Source of the DNA: Sagittula sp048553715
GTDB lineage: Bacteria; Pseudomonadota; Alphaproteobacteria; Rhodobacterales; Rhodobacteraceae
Assembly: GCF_048553715.1 (NCBI RefSeq)
Contig: NZ_JBLZNC010000005.1
Span: 243,206 to 307,205 of the forward strand
DNA: 64,000 bases
Direction: 5' to 3'
The notes below the pieces were generated by a model. That model had not been told where the DNA came from, did not search any database, and was given only the letters and a program-made list of their open reading frames with translations. How positions within the stretch are numbered: position 1 is the stretch's first letter; each line of letters begins with the position of its first letter. This document shows positions 8,737-17,611 of this stretch, in pieces. The position numbers and the translations under genes were made by a program.

Positions 8737-9195
8737 TCAGACGGGCAGGGCGGTGGTCTTGAACACGGTGCGCAACGCAAAGGAGGACTGCATCTGCGCC
8801 ACACCGGGCAGGCGCGTCAGGTATTGGCGGTGGATGCGGGCAAAATCCTCTGTGTCCTCGGCCACGACCTTCAGGATGTAATCCGCTGTGCCCGCCATCA
8901 GGTGACATTCCAGAACAGCAGGCACCCGCTGCACCGCAGTCTCGAAGGCGTCGAGCACATCATCGGCCTGCGTGGACAGGGTGATCTCGACAAATACAGT
9001 GGTGGGCAGGCCCATTTTGCGGGCATTCAGCAGCGCCACATAATCGCGCACGTAGCCCTCTGTCTCCAGCCGTTGCACCCGCCTGTGACAGGCAGATGCG
9101 GACAGGTTGACCTCTTCGGACAGGTCGGCATTGGAAATGCGACCCTTGCGCTGAAGCACCCGAAGAATACGCCGATCTGTCTCGTCTAGTATCAT
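8737..9195 (-). CDS. Lrp/AsnC family transcriptional regulator, probable ald regulator
   Basis: The 152-residue protein has an N-terminal AsnC-type winged helix-turn-helix (about 1-60; LDETDRRILRVLQRKGRISNADLSEEV then SASACHRRVQRLETEGYV). A C-terminal RAM/Lrp ligand-binding domain follows (about 65-150; ECHLMAGTADYILKVVAED). It is transcribed divergently from alanine dehydrogenase across 161 bp. That arrangement is typical of Lrp-type activators of ald, such as AldR or AdaR of other bacteria, so L-alanine is the likely effector. The ATG at 9195 is preferred because the HTH begins at once and a purine-rich site precedes it. Confidence 0.88.
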   Translation of the reverse strand: MILDETDRRILRVLQRKGRISNADLSEEVNLSASACHRRVQRLETEGYVRDYVALLNARKMGLPTTVFVEITLSTQADDVLDAFETAVQRVPAVLECHLMAGTADYILKVVAEDTEDFARIHRQYLTRLPGVAQMQSSFALRTVFKTTALPV

Positions 9196-9356
9196 TTGCG
9201 AAGAATTCTCCGGCCAAAGCGTTTTAAAGTCGAAGGATCCCGCGTCCCGCTGCCGAATGGTGAACGATATTCGGACCCCTTTGCAAGCGTTCCGTGGCAG
9301 CTTTTGGGACAAAGCACAACGGTTGGCGCGGGATGCGCCGGCTACAGGAGGACGCT

Positions 9357-10472
9357 ATGCTTATCGGATGCCCAACTGAGATCAAACCGCAGGAATTTCG
9401 CGTCGGCGTGACCCCCGCCGCCGCTGCCGAGGCCGTATCGCACGGGCATGAGGTGGTCATGCAGGCAGGGGCCGGTCTGGGCGCAGGGTTTGCGGATGAC
9501 GCCTATGTCGCGGCAGGGGCCCGCATCGCTGATACTGCTGAAGAGGTGTTTGCCACCGCGGATATGATCGTCAAGGTCAAGGAGCCGCAGGCGGTTGAGC
9601 GTGCCATGCTGCGCGAGGGGCAGTTGCTGTTCACCTATCTCCATCTCGCCCCCGATCCCGAACAGACCAAGGATCTGCTGGCCTCTGGCGCGACCTGTAT
9701 TGCCTATGAAACCGTGACCGCGCCCGGTGGGGGATTGCCCTTGTTGGCGCCAATGTCCGAAGTCGCAGGCAGGCTTGCGCCGCAGATGGGCGCGTGGTCG
9801 CTGCAAAAGGCCAATGGCGGGCGCGGCGTGTTGATGGGCGGCGTGCCGGGCGTGTCACCGGCCAAGGTCGTGGTCATCGGAGGTGGTGTTGTCGGCACCC
9901 ATGCGGCGCGGGTGGCCGCTGGAATGGGGGCGGATGTCACCGTGCTGGACCGCTCGCTGCCCCGGATGCGTTACCTCGATGATGTCTTTGGCGGGCAGTT
10001 CACAACGCTTTACGCCAGTGGCGACAACACCGCCGCACAGGTGGCGCAGGCGGATATGGTCATCGGTGCGGTTCTGGTGCCCGGTGCTGCGGCGCCCAAA
10101 CTGGTCAGCCGCGCGCAGCTGTCGACCATGAAACCCGGTGCGGTCATTGTCGATGTGGCGATCGATCAGGGCGGCTGTTTCGAGACATCCAAAGCGACAA
10201 CCCATCAGGACCCGATCTACGAAGTCGACGGGGTGGTGCATTACTGCGTCGCCAACATGCCGGGCGCTGTGGCGCGGACCTCGACGCTGGCGCTGGGCAA
10301 TGCAACGATGCCGTTCATGATCGCGCTGGCGAACAAGGGGTGGCGCGGGGCCTGTCAGGCGGACCCGCATCTGGCGCAGGGGCTTAACGTGCATGCCGGT
10401 CAACTGACCAACGCCCCAGTGGGCGAGGCGCTGGGCCTGCAAGCCGTTACGCCGGAAAGCATTCTGGCCTGA
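9357..10472 (+). CDS. ald: Alanine dehydrogenase
   Basis: The NAD-dependent enzyme interconverts L-alanine with pyruvate and ammonium. The 371 residues are full length. MLIGCPTEIKPQEFRVGVTP starts the catalytic domain, IVKVKEPQ carries the substrate-binding lysine and TYLHLAPD carries the catalytic histidine. VVVIGGGVVGTHAARVAAGMG is the NAD-binding loop (about 170-190). A strong aggagg box precedes the ATG at 9357. The divergent Lrp-type gene is the probable regulator. The gene is convergent with ccoS and is followed by a strong bidirectional terminator. Confidence 0.96.
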   Translation: MLIGCPTEIKPQEFRVGVTPAAAAEAVSHGHEVVMQAGAGLGAGFADDAYVAAGARIADTAEEVFATADMIVKVKEPQAVERAMLREGQLLFTYLHLAPDPEQTKDLLASGATCIAYETVTAPGGGLPLLAPMSEVAGRLAPQMGAWSLQKANGGRGVLMGGVPGVSPAKVVVIGGGVVGTHAARVAAGMGADVTVLDRSLPRMRYLDDVFGGQFTTLYASGDNTAAQVAQADMVIGAVLVPGAAAPKLVSRAQLSTMKPGAVIVDVAIDQGGCFETSKATTHQDPIYEVDGVVHYCVANMPGAVARTSTLALGNATMPFMIALANKGWRGACQADPHLAQGLNVHAGQLTNAPVGEALGLQAVTPESILA

Positions 10473-10491
10473 GCCGTTTGCGCATATCGGG

Positions 10492-10519
10492 AAAAGCGCG
10501 GACTTGATCCGCGCTTTTT
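10492..10519. terminator. Bidirectional terminator between ald and ccoS
   Basis: A perfect stem aaaagcgcgga / tccgcgctttt with a five-base loop lies between two convergent genes. The A-run on the left and T-run on the right allow it to work for ald on the plus strand and for the cco operon on the minus strand. Confidence 0.8.
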
Positions 10520-10523
10520 CGTG

Positions 10524-10685
10524 TCAGTCCTGTTTGGGCCGGTCGTCGTAATCCCCCGACAGGATCCGCTGCGCATCGCCTTCGGGGTCGTCGTATTGGT
10601 TGCTGCGCAGGGTAAAGACGAAAAACGCCAGCCCCACGCCCCCCAGAACAAGCGAGATCGGGATCAGATAGGTCAGCACGTTCAT
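10524..10685 (-). CDS. ccoS: cbb3-type oxidase assembly protein CcoS
   Basis: This 53-residue protein is a small single-span membrane protein of the cbb3 assembly set. It has one N-terminal helix (about 5-26) followed by a short acidic tail, the usual CcoS shape. The tail segment QYDDPEGDAQRIL is typical of the family. CcoS is needed for cofactor insertion into CcoN. The ATG at 10685 begins 13 bp after the ccoI stop, so it is the last gene of the ccoGHIS operon. Confidence 0.9.
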   Translation of the reverse strand: MNVLTYLIPISLVLGGVGLAFFVFTLRSNQYDDPEGDAQRILSGDYDDRPKQD

Positions 10686-10698
10686 GGCGGGGCTCCTT

Positions 10699-12891
10699 TC
10701 AGCGCAGACGCAGCGCGTTGAGCGATACGGTGATTGAGCTGGCCGACATGGCAAGCGCTGCAATCAAGGGGGAACATAGCCCGGCAATCGCCAAAGGCAC
10801 AGCGATCACATTGTACCATGTGGCCACGGTGAAATTCTCGCGGATGCGTTTGACGGCTTTGCGCGCGGTGCCTAAGGCGTCGGGCAATGGGGCAAGCGAT
10901 TGTCCCAGCAGCACAATATCAGAGGCCACCCGCGCCGCGTCCAAAGCCTGCGCCGGCGAGATGGACACATGCGCCGCCGTCAGGGCCGCGGTGTCGTTCA
11001 ACCCGTCGCCGACCATCAACACCTTGGCCCCTTGGGCGGTCATGGATTGGATGCGCTGAGATTTGTCCTGCGGCAGCGCCTCGGCCAGCCAATGGCGGAT
11101 GCCAAGGCGTTGCGCCAGAGCTTCGACCGGCGCGGTGGCATCTCCTGACATGACCATGACCGTCAGCCCGGCGGCCTGTAGACGTGCGACCATGTCCTGT
11201 GCACCCTCGCGCAGGCTGTCCTCGAACAGCAGGGCCATGGGGGCGGCGTCCCCGATCCGCAGCCACGCGCTGGTCTGCGCAGTTGGGGTCCCCCCGACCC
11301 ATGCGGCTCGACCCAGCCGCACCTCTCGCCCGTTCCAGATGGCTTGGGTGCCGTATCCGGGGATTTCGCGCAGATCGGTCAGATTTACGGGGGTGATATT
11401 TGCGGCCTGTGTGGCGTTTTGGATGGCGCGGGACAGCGGGTGGTTGGACCCGTGGGCCAATGCCGCGGCAACGCCCAGATCGGCAGAGGTCACTTGATCC
11501 ATATTTACCAATTCCGGCGTGCCAGAGGTCAGCGTGCCGGTTTTGTCAAACACGACGGTGTCCACCTCGGCCAGCCGTTCCAGCGCGGTGGCATCTTTGA
11601 TCAGCAGCCCTTTGCGGAACAGACGGCCGGACGCAGCCGTGGTCACCGCAGGCACCGCCAGCCCCAGCGCGCAAGGGCAAGTGATGATCAAAACGGCAGA
11701 GGCGATGTTGAGCGCCACGCGCAAATCGCCTGCATACAGCAGCCAGCCCACAAAGCTGAGCGCGGACAGGATATGCACGCCGGGGGCATACAGCTTCGCC
11801 GCGCGATCCGCGAGCGAGGTGTATTGCGACCGCCCGGATTCGGCGACGGCGACCAGATCAGCCATGCGCTGCAGCGAGGTGTCGCGGCCAACGGCGCTGG
11901 CGCGGATGGTCAGTGGCCCGGTCAGATTGACCTCGCCCGCGCTGACCTGCCCGCCGGGCTGGGCCAGAACGGGAAGGGTTTCTCCGGTCAAAAGCGCGCG
12001 GTCCAGCTCGCTGGTGCCCTCGACGATCTCGCCATCCACCGGCATGCGACCGCCGGGCATGACGCGGATCAGGTCACCGATGCGCAGCTCTGCCGCAGGC
12101 ACGGTTTCCACCCCCGATGGCGTCAGGCGGGTGGCGCGCGGCACCTCGAGCGCGGCCAGTTCCTCGGCGGCGGAGCGGGCGATGGACCTTGTGCGGTGAT
12201 CCAGATAGCGCCCTGTCAGCAAGAAGAAGGTCAGCGCAATCGCGGCATCGAAATAGGCGTGCTCGCCAGACAAGGCGGTTTCCCAGACCGAGGTCACAAT
12301 CGCCAGAACGATGGCCAGACTGATGGGGACATCCATGTTCAACCGACCGGCCCGCAGCGCGGTCCAGGCATTGTTGAAAAACGGCTGTGCCGAAAAGGCC
12401 ACCGCCGGCAGGACGATGGCGCCGGAAATCCAGTGGAACATGTCGCGGGTCTGGCCCTCGGCTCCGGACCAGACCGCCACCGACAAAAGCATGACGTTCA
12501 TCGCGGCAAAGCCTGCCACGGCCAGCCGCATCAACAGATCGCGTCCTGCGCGGTCCGTGGCCGTTGCCGCCAGCGCAGTTTGGTCCAGTTCGTGCGCCTC
12601 ATAGCCTGCGGCGGCGAGGCGCGGAACCAGATCTGCGGCGGTGACACCGGGGCTTGCCTGCACGGTCACGCGTTTGAGCGTCAGGTTCACGCGGGCGGAT
12701 TGGACCTTTGGGTCCTGCATCAGCGCATGTTCCACCTTGGACATGCAGGCGGCGCAGTGGATCGTGGGCAGCGAGAGGGTGATCTGGGCCGCCTCGGTCT
12801 GTTCAGGAGCGCGTGCGGCCAAGGTTTCGCTGGCGGGGGTTGCCGCACAGGCAGGGCAGGCCGAAACCGGAGGGCGAAGCGTGGCAGTCAT
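10699..12891 (-). CDS. ccoI: Copper-translocating P1B-type ATPase CcoI/FixI for cbb3 assembly
   Basis: This 730-residue heavy-metal ATPase supplies copper for the CuB centre of cbb3 oxidase. In order it has an N-terminal CPAC metal motif (about 13-16), an HMA domain with HCAACMSKVE, six to eight membrane helices, the transport motif CPCALGLA, the phosphorylation loop DKTGTLTSGTPE and the hinge GDGLNDTAA. The position between ccoH and ccoS distinguishes it from detoxification-type copper pumps of the same family. The ATG at 12891 lies 27 bp after the ccoH stop. Confidence 0.95.
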   Translation of the reverse strand: MTATLRPPVSACPACAATPASETLAARAPEQTEAAQITLSLPTIHCAACMSKVEHALMQDPKVQSARVNLTLKRVTVQASPGVTAADLVPRLAAAGYEAHELDQTALAATATDRAGRDLLMRLAVAGFAAMNVMLLSVAVWSGAEGQTRDMFHWISGAIVLPAVAFSAQPFFNNAWTALRAGRLNMDVPISLAIVLAIVTSVWETALSGEHAYFDAAIALTFFLLTGRYLDHRTRSIARSAAEELAALEVPRATRLTPSGVETVPAAELRIGDLIRVMPGGRMPVDGEIVEGTSELDRALLTGETLPVLAQPGGQVSAGEVNLTGPLTIRASAVGRDTSLQRMADLVAVAESGRSQYTSLADRAAKLYAPGVHILSALSFVGWLLYAGDLRVALNIASAVLIITCPCALGLAVPAVTTAASGRLFRKGLLIKDATALERLAEVDTVVFDKTGTLTSGTPELVNMDQVTSADLGVAAALAHGSNHPLSRAIQNATQAANITPVNLTDLREIPGYGTQAIWNGREVRLGRAAWVGGTPTAQTSAWLRIGDAAPMALLFEDSLREGAQDMVARLQAAGLTVMVMSGDATAPVEALAQRLGIRHWLAEALPQDKSQRIQSMTAQGAKVLMVGDGLNDTAALTAAHVSISPAQALDAARVASDIVLLGQSLAPLPDALGTARKAVKRIRENFTVATWYNVIAVPLAIAGLCSPLIAALAMSASSITVSLNALRLR

Positions 12892-12918
12892 GATATGTCC
12901 ATGCGCAATGAGAGTCTT

Positions 12919-13395
12919 TTAGCGGGTCATGGCAACGGTCAGCCGCTGCTGGAACATAGTGCCGTCGTCGGCACGCGCCTTGATCCATAGGTCCCAGTTG
13001 CCTGCGGGCAGGGAGAGCTCGGCCACATAGGCGCTGCCGTCCCAGTCGAACACCGGCAGCAGATCATCGGCCACATTGGTCGGACGGCCGAGCGTGGCCT
13101 GCAGATCGGGGACCCGCACGGGATAGCCCTTGGCGTTGTTGATGCTCAGGATCAGGCGCTGGCCGTCATGGCGGGCCGCCACATCCCAGCCCAGTTCAAG
13201 CTGCGCGTCACGGCGGCTGTCAAAGGTCTGGGAGGCGAGATAGGAATTGTCGGTCTCTACGCCGGGAAAGCTGCGCACCGCGTTCACCGCAAGCGTGACA
13301 TTGACCGCGATGATGATGCCAAAGGCCGCAACAAAGCCTGTCAGAACGTGCCAGCCTTTGATGCGGAATTCGGTGGTTTGCGGGAGCGTGGTCAT
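12919..13395 (-). CDS. ccoH: cbb3 oxidase assembly protein CcoH/FixH
   Basis: The 158-residue protein has one N-terminal membrane helix (about 15-38) and a periplasmic domain with the FixH pattern, from AQLELGWDVAARHDGQRLIL to LPAGNWDLWIKARADDG. CcoH interacts with CcoN and is required for stable assembly of the oxidase. Its ATG overlaps the ccoG stop (ATGA at 13395-13392), indicating translational coupling. That overlap decides against longer in-frame starts upstream. Confidence 0.93.
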   Translation of the reverse strand: MTTLPQTTEFRIKGWHVLTGFVAAFGIIIAVNVTLAVNAVRSFPGVETDNSYLASQTFDSRRDAQLELGWDVAARHDGQRLILSINNAKGYPVRVPDLQATLGRPTNVADDLLPVFDWDGSAYVAELSLPAGNWDLWIKARADDGTMFQQRLTVAMTR

Positions 13396-14837
13396 TGTGT
13401 GGTCCGTCCGTTGAAAACAGTGTCCTTGAAAGCGCGGTCGCCGGTTGTCAGATCCTCGACCCAAAGCCGGAAGCCGGTGCGTTCTGCCTCTGCCGGATCG
13501 GAGCCGCGCGGCGCGACCACAAACACCCGTTGCAGGTAGGTCTCGTTGGCGGGGACGGTCACGTCGCCGTTTGCCGCCATGTCCAGTCGCAAGGCGTCTG
13601 CGCCGCTGACACTGATGCGGAAGGGGCGGTCCTCGCCATGTTTGTTCAGCAAGCGCACCTCATAGGTGTTGCGAATGCTGCCATCTGCAAGCGTGACATA
13701 GGTGGGGTTGCGCACAGGCGCGACGGTCAGTTCGATCTCGGGGCGGATGAACAGGGCAAAGACCAGACCAACCCCCACCAGCGCCCAAAGCGCGGTATAC
13801 ATCATGGTGCGCGGGCGGAAGATATGCTGCCAAACGGGGCGGGGCGTGGCCCCTTGGCGTTCGCGCGGCTCGTCCGACAGCGCCAGATAGTCAATCAGAC
13901 CGCGAGGCTTGCCGATCTTGGCCATGACATCGTCGCAGGCGTCGATGCACAGCGCGCAGGTGATACATTCCAGCTGCTGCCCGTCGCGGATGTCGATGCC
14001 CACAGGGCAGACGTTTACGCAGGCGTTGCAGTCGATACAATCGCCTGCGCCATCCCGCCCGCGCCCTTTGGCGCGGGGTTCGCCCCGCCAGTCGCGATAG
14101 CCGACCGTCAGCGTATCCTCGTCCATCATTGCGGCCTGAATGCGCGGCCATGGACAGGCGTAGATACAGATTTGTTCCCGCGCGAAGCCGCCGAAAAAGA
14201 AGGTCGTCAGCGTCAGGATCGCCATGGTGGTATAGGCCACGGGATGGGCGTTCAGCGTGACCAGATCGCGGGCCAGCGTGGGGGCATCCGCAAAATAAAA
14301 GACCCATGCCCCGCCTGTTGCCAGACCGATCAGCAGCCACGCGGTCCACTTGGTCACCCGCAAACGCGCCTTGCGCAAATCGAGCTTCTTTTGGCGATGC
14401 AGCCGCAGTCGGGCATTGCGGTCGCCTTCGATCCATCGTTCGACCAGAATGAACAGATCCGTCCATACGGTTTGCGGGCAGGCATAGCCGCACCAGACCC
14501 GTCCCAAGGCTGAGGTGAACAAGAAAAGGCCCAGCCCGGCCATGATCAGCAGACCGGCAACGAAATAGAATTCGTGCGGCCAGATTTCGATCCAGAAGAA
14601 AAAGAACCGCCGGTGTGCCAGATCAATAAGAACCGCCTGATCGGGCAGGGCAGGTCCGCGATCCCAGCGCAGCCAAGGGGTGACGTAGTAGATACCCAGC
14701 GTCACGATCATGATGATCCACTTCAGATTGCGGAAGCGCCCCGCCACACGGCGGGGAAAGATCGGCTCTCGGCTGGCGTAAAGCGATGGCTCGGGCGAAG
14801 GAGTGTCGGACACGGAGAGGCGGCCTTGTGCTGGCAT
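13392..14837 (-). CDS. ccoG: cbb3 oxidase accessory iron-sulfur protein CcoG/RdxA/FixG
   Basis: CcoG is a polytopic membrane protein with cuprous-ion reductase activity linked to cbb3 assembly. Conserved parts are the membrane segment with GRVWCGYACPQTVWTDLF and a double 4Fe-4S ferredoxin region. That region has CIDCNACVNVCP, then CITCALCIDAC 20 residues later. A C-terminal membrane helix and IgG-like domain follow. The ATG at 14837 gives 481 residues; a GTG at 14813 gives 473 and begins at the conserved SDTPSPEPSLYASREPIF. An FNR palindrome centred at 14883.5 predicts a transcript starting near 14842. That favours the GTG or a very short leader, and argues against the start at 14897. Confidence 0.93.
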   Translation of the reverse strand: MPAQGRLSVSDTPSPEPSLYASREPIFPRRVAGRFRNLKWIIMIVTLGIYYVTPWLRWDRGPALPDQAVLIDLAHRRFFFFWIEIWPHEFYFVAGLLIMAGLGLFLFTSALGRVWCGYACPQTVWTDLFILVERWIEGDRNARLRLHRQKKLDLRKARLRVTKWTAWLLIGLATGGAWVFYFADAPTLARDLVTLNAHPVAYTTMAILTLTTFFFGGFAREQICIYACPWPRIQAAMMDEDTLTVGYRDWRGEPRAKGRGRDGAGDCIDCNACVNVCPVGIDIRDGQQLECITCALCIDACDDVMAKIGKPRGLIDYLALSDEPRERQGATPRPVWQHIFRPRTMMYTALWALVGVGLVFALFIRPEIELTVAPVRNPTYVTLADGSIRNTYEVRLLNKHGEDRPFRISVSGADALRLDMAANGDVTVPANETYLQRVFVVAPRGSDPAEAERTGFRLWVEDLTTGDRAFKDTVFNGRTTQ

Positions 14838-14876
14838 TGTCTGCAGCCGTTTTGCCAAAGCAGGCCGCCGCCGGCT

Positions 14877-14890
14877 TTGACCTGTATCAA
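14877..14890 (-). promoter_or_regulatory. FNR/FnrL-type operator upstream of ccoG
   Basis: TTGAC-CTGT-ATCAA fits the FNR consensus TTGAT-N4-ATCAA with one change. It lies 40 bases before the ccoG ATG. FnrL, encoded nearby, is the natural candidate to bind it and activate ccoGHIS under low oxygen. Confidence 0.78.
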
Positions 14891-14936
14891 ATTCCACATC
14901 TGGGGTTCAGGTTTTTCGCAAAAGGCGCGATGCGGT

Positions 14937-16376
14937 TTAACGCGCGAGAGACCGTTTGCGCGGTGCCCTTTGATGCAGCTTGAGCGGCGGCATGTGGTCG
15001 GGCAGCTCGATGCCGGACAGCAAACGGTTGCTGGTCACGCGATTGCGGCCCGCGTGTTTGGACGCATACAGCATGACGTCCGCCGTCTTGAGCCAACCCT
15101 CCGCCGAGGTCTGGTCCTGGTCGAGCTCGGCCACGCCGAAACTGGCGGTGATGTTCGGCAGCTCACGCCAGTTTTGCGACTCGGTGGCCAAAGTCGTGCG
15201 CAACTGTTCGGCCAGAATGGCCGCCGCATCACCGCGCGATCCGGGCAGCAGGATGGCGAATTCCTCGCCTCCGATGCGATACAGTTGCAGGTAAGAGCCG
15301 ATGGTCGCGCGCGTCAGTTCCGCCATTGCTGATAATACACGGTCGCCGACGTCATGGCCGTGGCTGTCGTTCACCGCCTTGAAATGATCGATATCGAACA
15401 GGATCAGGGTGGCATCACTGTCATTGCGACGCGCCAGTGCAAGTGTCTGTTCCAGATCACTGCGAAACTGCCGGATGGATGCCGCACCCGTCAGCCAGTC
15501 CATAGAGGCCGCGGTTTCCAGCGCCAACCGCTGTTGATCCTGTGCCAGAAGCTGCGCCACCATCGCACCAAGATCGGCCAGAAAATCCTGCTCGACCGGC
15601 ATGTACGCTGTGCGCGGCAGAGGGGTGAGAAAATTCAGAACACCAAAAACCGAGCCGCCCACGCTCAGCCTGACGCCCAGTGAACACTGCACGTCGATAT
15701 CCGGCAGAAGGGGATGCGCGCGTAGAATGCTATCATCCTGGTGCAAGACCGGGGCCGGGCTGTCCAGCTTGGCCGCGCAATCGTTCAGACGCGCGGGATA
15801 CACGCAGCCGGTCAAAGGGGGCGTCAAGGTGGATCGCGAATGCAGCACAGTCAGCGTGTCACCCACCTGTTGTGCCACAATCCCCACGGGCATGCACAAC
15901 AGCTCACAAGCGATGCGCAAAAGATCATTTATCTTTTCGGCGGCAGTGGGCGTCTGATCGACGATGAGGTCGAACATGGCGCGACGCGCCTGCGCAATCC
16001 TGTGTTCGCGAGAGCGATCCTTGAGCATCGTGAGATGACCGCACAGGGATCTATCGCGCCGTAGGAAGGGCCAAGTGGTGATCTCGGCCTCTATCCGCAG
16101 TCCGGTTTTATGGACAAAGGTCCGCTGTTGTCCGGTCTGCTGCGGCAACAGAACTGTGTCCCCAGGTGTCATACGCGGCAGGATGTGTTCGATTTCCAAT
16201 CCGATCAGCTCGTCCGGTGCAAAGCCCGTCAGCTCGCTGGCCACTGCATTGGCCCAGATGGTGATGTGATCTGTATCTGTAAGAATGACCGCCTCGTGAT
16301 GGTCACGAAAGACCGCACGAACGCTGGCACAGGTTGGGTCGACCGGGGCGATATGAACCTGTGCACTACCGGGCAT
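14937..16376 (-). CDS. PAS-GAF-GGDEF diguanylate cyclase
   Basis: The 479-residue cytoplasmic signalling protein has no membrane segment. A PAS domain (about 20-130) includes ANAVASELTGFAPDELIG, and a GAF-like domain (about 140-290) includes CSLGVRLSVGGSVFGVLNFL. A GGDEF domain (about 300-455) follows. The active-site motif is GGEEF, preceded by FDIDHFKAVND, so the enzyme is probably able to make cyclic di-GMP. No RxxD inhibitory site is visible upstream of GGEEF. It sits between ccoP and ccoG on the same strand. The 134 bp to ccoP include a weak hairpin, and the ccoG FNR site lies in the gap after its stop. The PAS and GAF domains could sense oxygen, redox state or a ligand; this is inference. 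Confidence 0.9.
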   Translation of the reverse strand: MPGSAQVHIAPVDPTCASVRAVFRDHHEAVILTDTDHITIWANAVASELTGFAPDELIGLEIEHILPRMTPGDTVLLPQQTGQQRTFVHKTGLRIEAEITTWPFLRRDRSLCGHLTMLKDRSREHRIAQARRAMFDLIVDQTPTAAEKINDLLRIACELLCMPVGIVAQQVGDTLTVLHSRSTLTPPLTGCVYPARLNDCAAKLDSPAPVLHQDDSILRAHPLLPDIDVQCSLGVRLSVGGSVFGVLNFLTPLPRTAYMPVEQDFLADLGAMVAQLLAQDQQRLALETAASMDWLTGAASIRQFRSDLEQTLALARRNDSDATLILFDIDHFKAVNDSHGHDVGDRVLSAMAELTRATIGSYLQLYRIGGEEFAILLPGSRGDAAAILAEQLRTTLATESQNWRELPNITASFGVAELDQDQTSAEGWLKTADVMLYASKHAGRNRVTSNRLLSGIELPDHMPPLKLHQRAPRKRSLAR

Positions 16377-16470
16377 GATACAATCCTCACTGGGTATGCC
16401 CGATACAAATCTGTCTTTAAGCTGAAGATAAGGTTAACGTACTCGGAAAAATTGAGTGCCCGTCGTGGAC

Positions 16471-16504
16471 CTGCCCCCATAGGTTTTCGGACCCACAGGG
16501 GCAG
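16471..16504 (-). terminator. Possible terminator or attenuator after ccoP
   Basis: A seven-base stem (ctgcccc ... ggggcag) with a 20-base loop begins shortly after the ccoP stop. No clear U-run follows on the minus strand, so read-through into the diguanylate cyclase gene is likely at some level. Confidence 0.35.
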
Positions 16505-16510
16505 GGAAGA

Positions 16511-17398
16511 TTATTCGCCGCCGCCCAAACCGTGGACGTAGATCGATACGGCGCGCAGTTCTGCCTCGGTCAACTGGGCCCCGCCCATGGCCGGCATCTG
16601 GCCGTAGCGTGCGGAATAGATCGTCTCGTACAGGGCATCGTAATCCCCGCCATATAGCCAAATCTGGTCCGTCAGGTTGGGTGCACCCTGCGTCCGGTCG
16701 CCCGCGCCGTCATCCCCGTGGCAGGCGGCGCAGTTGTCTGCGTAGACCTCCGCCCCGTGATCCAGCACTGTGGCGTCCAAAGCCGTGTTGTCCGACAGGG
16801 TCATCACATGGTTGACCACGGCGCGAATGTCGCTGCGCTCCAGCAGGCCATCACGGCCAAAGGCTGGCATCTGCGACTGCCGGACCCAGTCCTCGTCGCT
16901 TTCCTGCCGGATCCCGGTTTTGACGGTGGTGTAGATCTCTTCGATCGAGCCGCCCCAAAGCCATGCGTCATCCTGCAGGTTGGGATAGCCCACCGCGCCC
17001 TGCGCGCCCGCACCATGACATTGCGAACAAAACGACCGGAAGATCGCGCCACCTGCGTTGTCGGCGTAACGGTGCAGATCCGCGCTGCTGTCTTGGGTCA
17101 GCGCCACCAGATCGGCAGCGGCGAGTTCGTGGTTGATGGAGGCATTGGCCTCCTCAACACTGGCGATGTCCTGGGCGACCTCGCCGCGGGTCGAAAACCC
17201 AAGGATGCCCTTGGTCGCGCCGCTGATGCCGGGCCATGCGGGATAAAGGATCGAATAGCCAATCCCCCAGACGATGCAGAGGTAGAAGGTATACAGCCAC
17301 CACTTTGGCAGCGGCTTGTTGTATTCCTCGATCCCGTCCCAACTGTGGCCGGTGGTCTCATAGTCGTGGCCGGGTTTGATGTCTTTCTTATCGCTCAT
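16511..17398 (-). CDS. ccoP: cbb3 oxidase subunit III (di-heme cytochrome c) CcoP
   Basis: CcoP is the membrane-anchored di-heme cytochrome c that receives electrons for the cbb3 oxidase. The 295 residues contain one membrane helix (about 34-52) and two c-heme sites, CSQCH at 124-128 and CAACH at 223-227. Axial methionine segments SQMPAFG and GQMPAMGG are visible. The ATG at 17398 overlaps the ccoQ stop as TGATG and has aggagg six bases upstream, which is better than the GTG one codon earlier. It is the last gene of ccoNOQP. Confidence 0.96.
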   Translation of the reverse strand: MSDKKDIKPGHDYETTGHSWDGIEEYNKPLPKWWLYTFYLCIVWGIGYSILYPAWPGISGATKGILGFSTRGEVAQDIASVEEANASINHELAAADLVALTQDSSADLHRYADNAGGAIFRSFCSQCHGAGAQGAVGYPNLQDDAWLWGGSIEEIYTTVKTGIRQESDEDWVRQSQMPAFGRDGLLERSDIRAVVNHVMTLSDNTALDATVLDHGAEVYADNCAACHGDDGAGDRTQGAPNLTDQIWLYGGDYDALYETIYSARYGQMPAMGGAQLTEAELRAVSIYVHGLGGGE

Positions 17399-17601
17399 CA
17401 CTGGCCTCCTTTGGTGTCGGTGTGATCGCCCGCTGCTGCGGGACGGTCATCGTGGCGGAAGGGAATGTTCGCGGCATCGTTTTGGCGTTTGCGTGCGCCG
17501 GGCAAGAAGGCCCAGATCACGACACCGGCGAAAAATCCGAACATGGCCAGCAAACCCCAGCTGTCGGCGAAGTGGCGCAAGAAGTCATAGGTCGATTGCA
17601 T
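17398..17601 (-). CDS. ccoQ: cbb3 oxidase subunit IV CcoQ
   Basis: The 67-residue protein has one membrane helix (about 16-33; GLLAMFGFFAGVVIWAFLP) followed by the short basic GARKRQNDAANIPF segment typical of CcoQ. CcoQ stabilises the interaction of CcoP with the core CcoNO complex. It lies between ccoO and ccoP with an overlapping stop/start on the ccoP side. The ATG at 17601 is ten bases after the ccoO stop. Confidence 0.93.
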   Translation of the reverse strand: MQSTYDFLRHFADSWGLLAMFGFFAGVVIWAFLPGARKRQNDAANIPFRHDDRPAAAGDHTDTKGGQ

Positions 17602-17611
17602 CACGGTCTCC

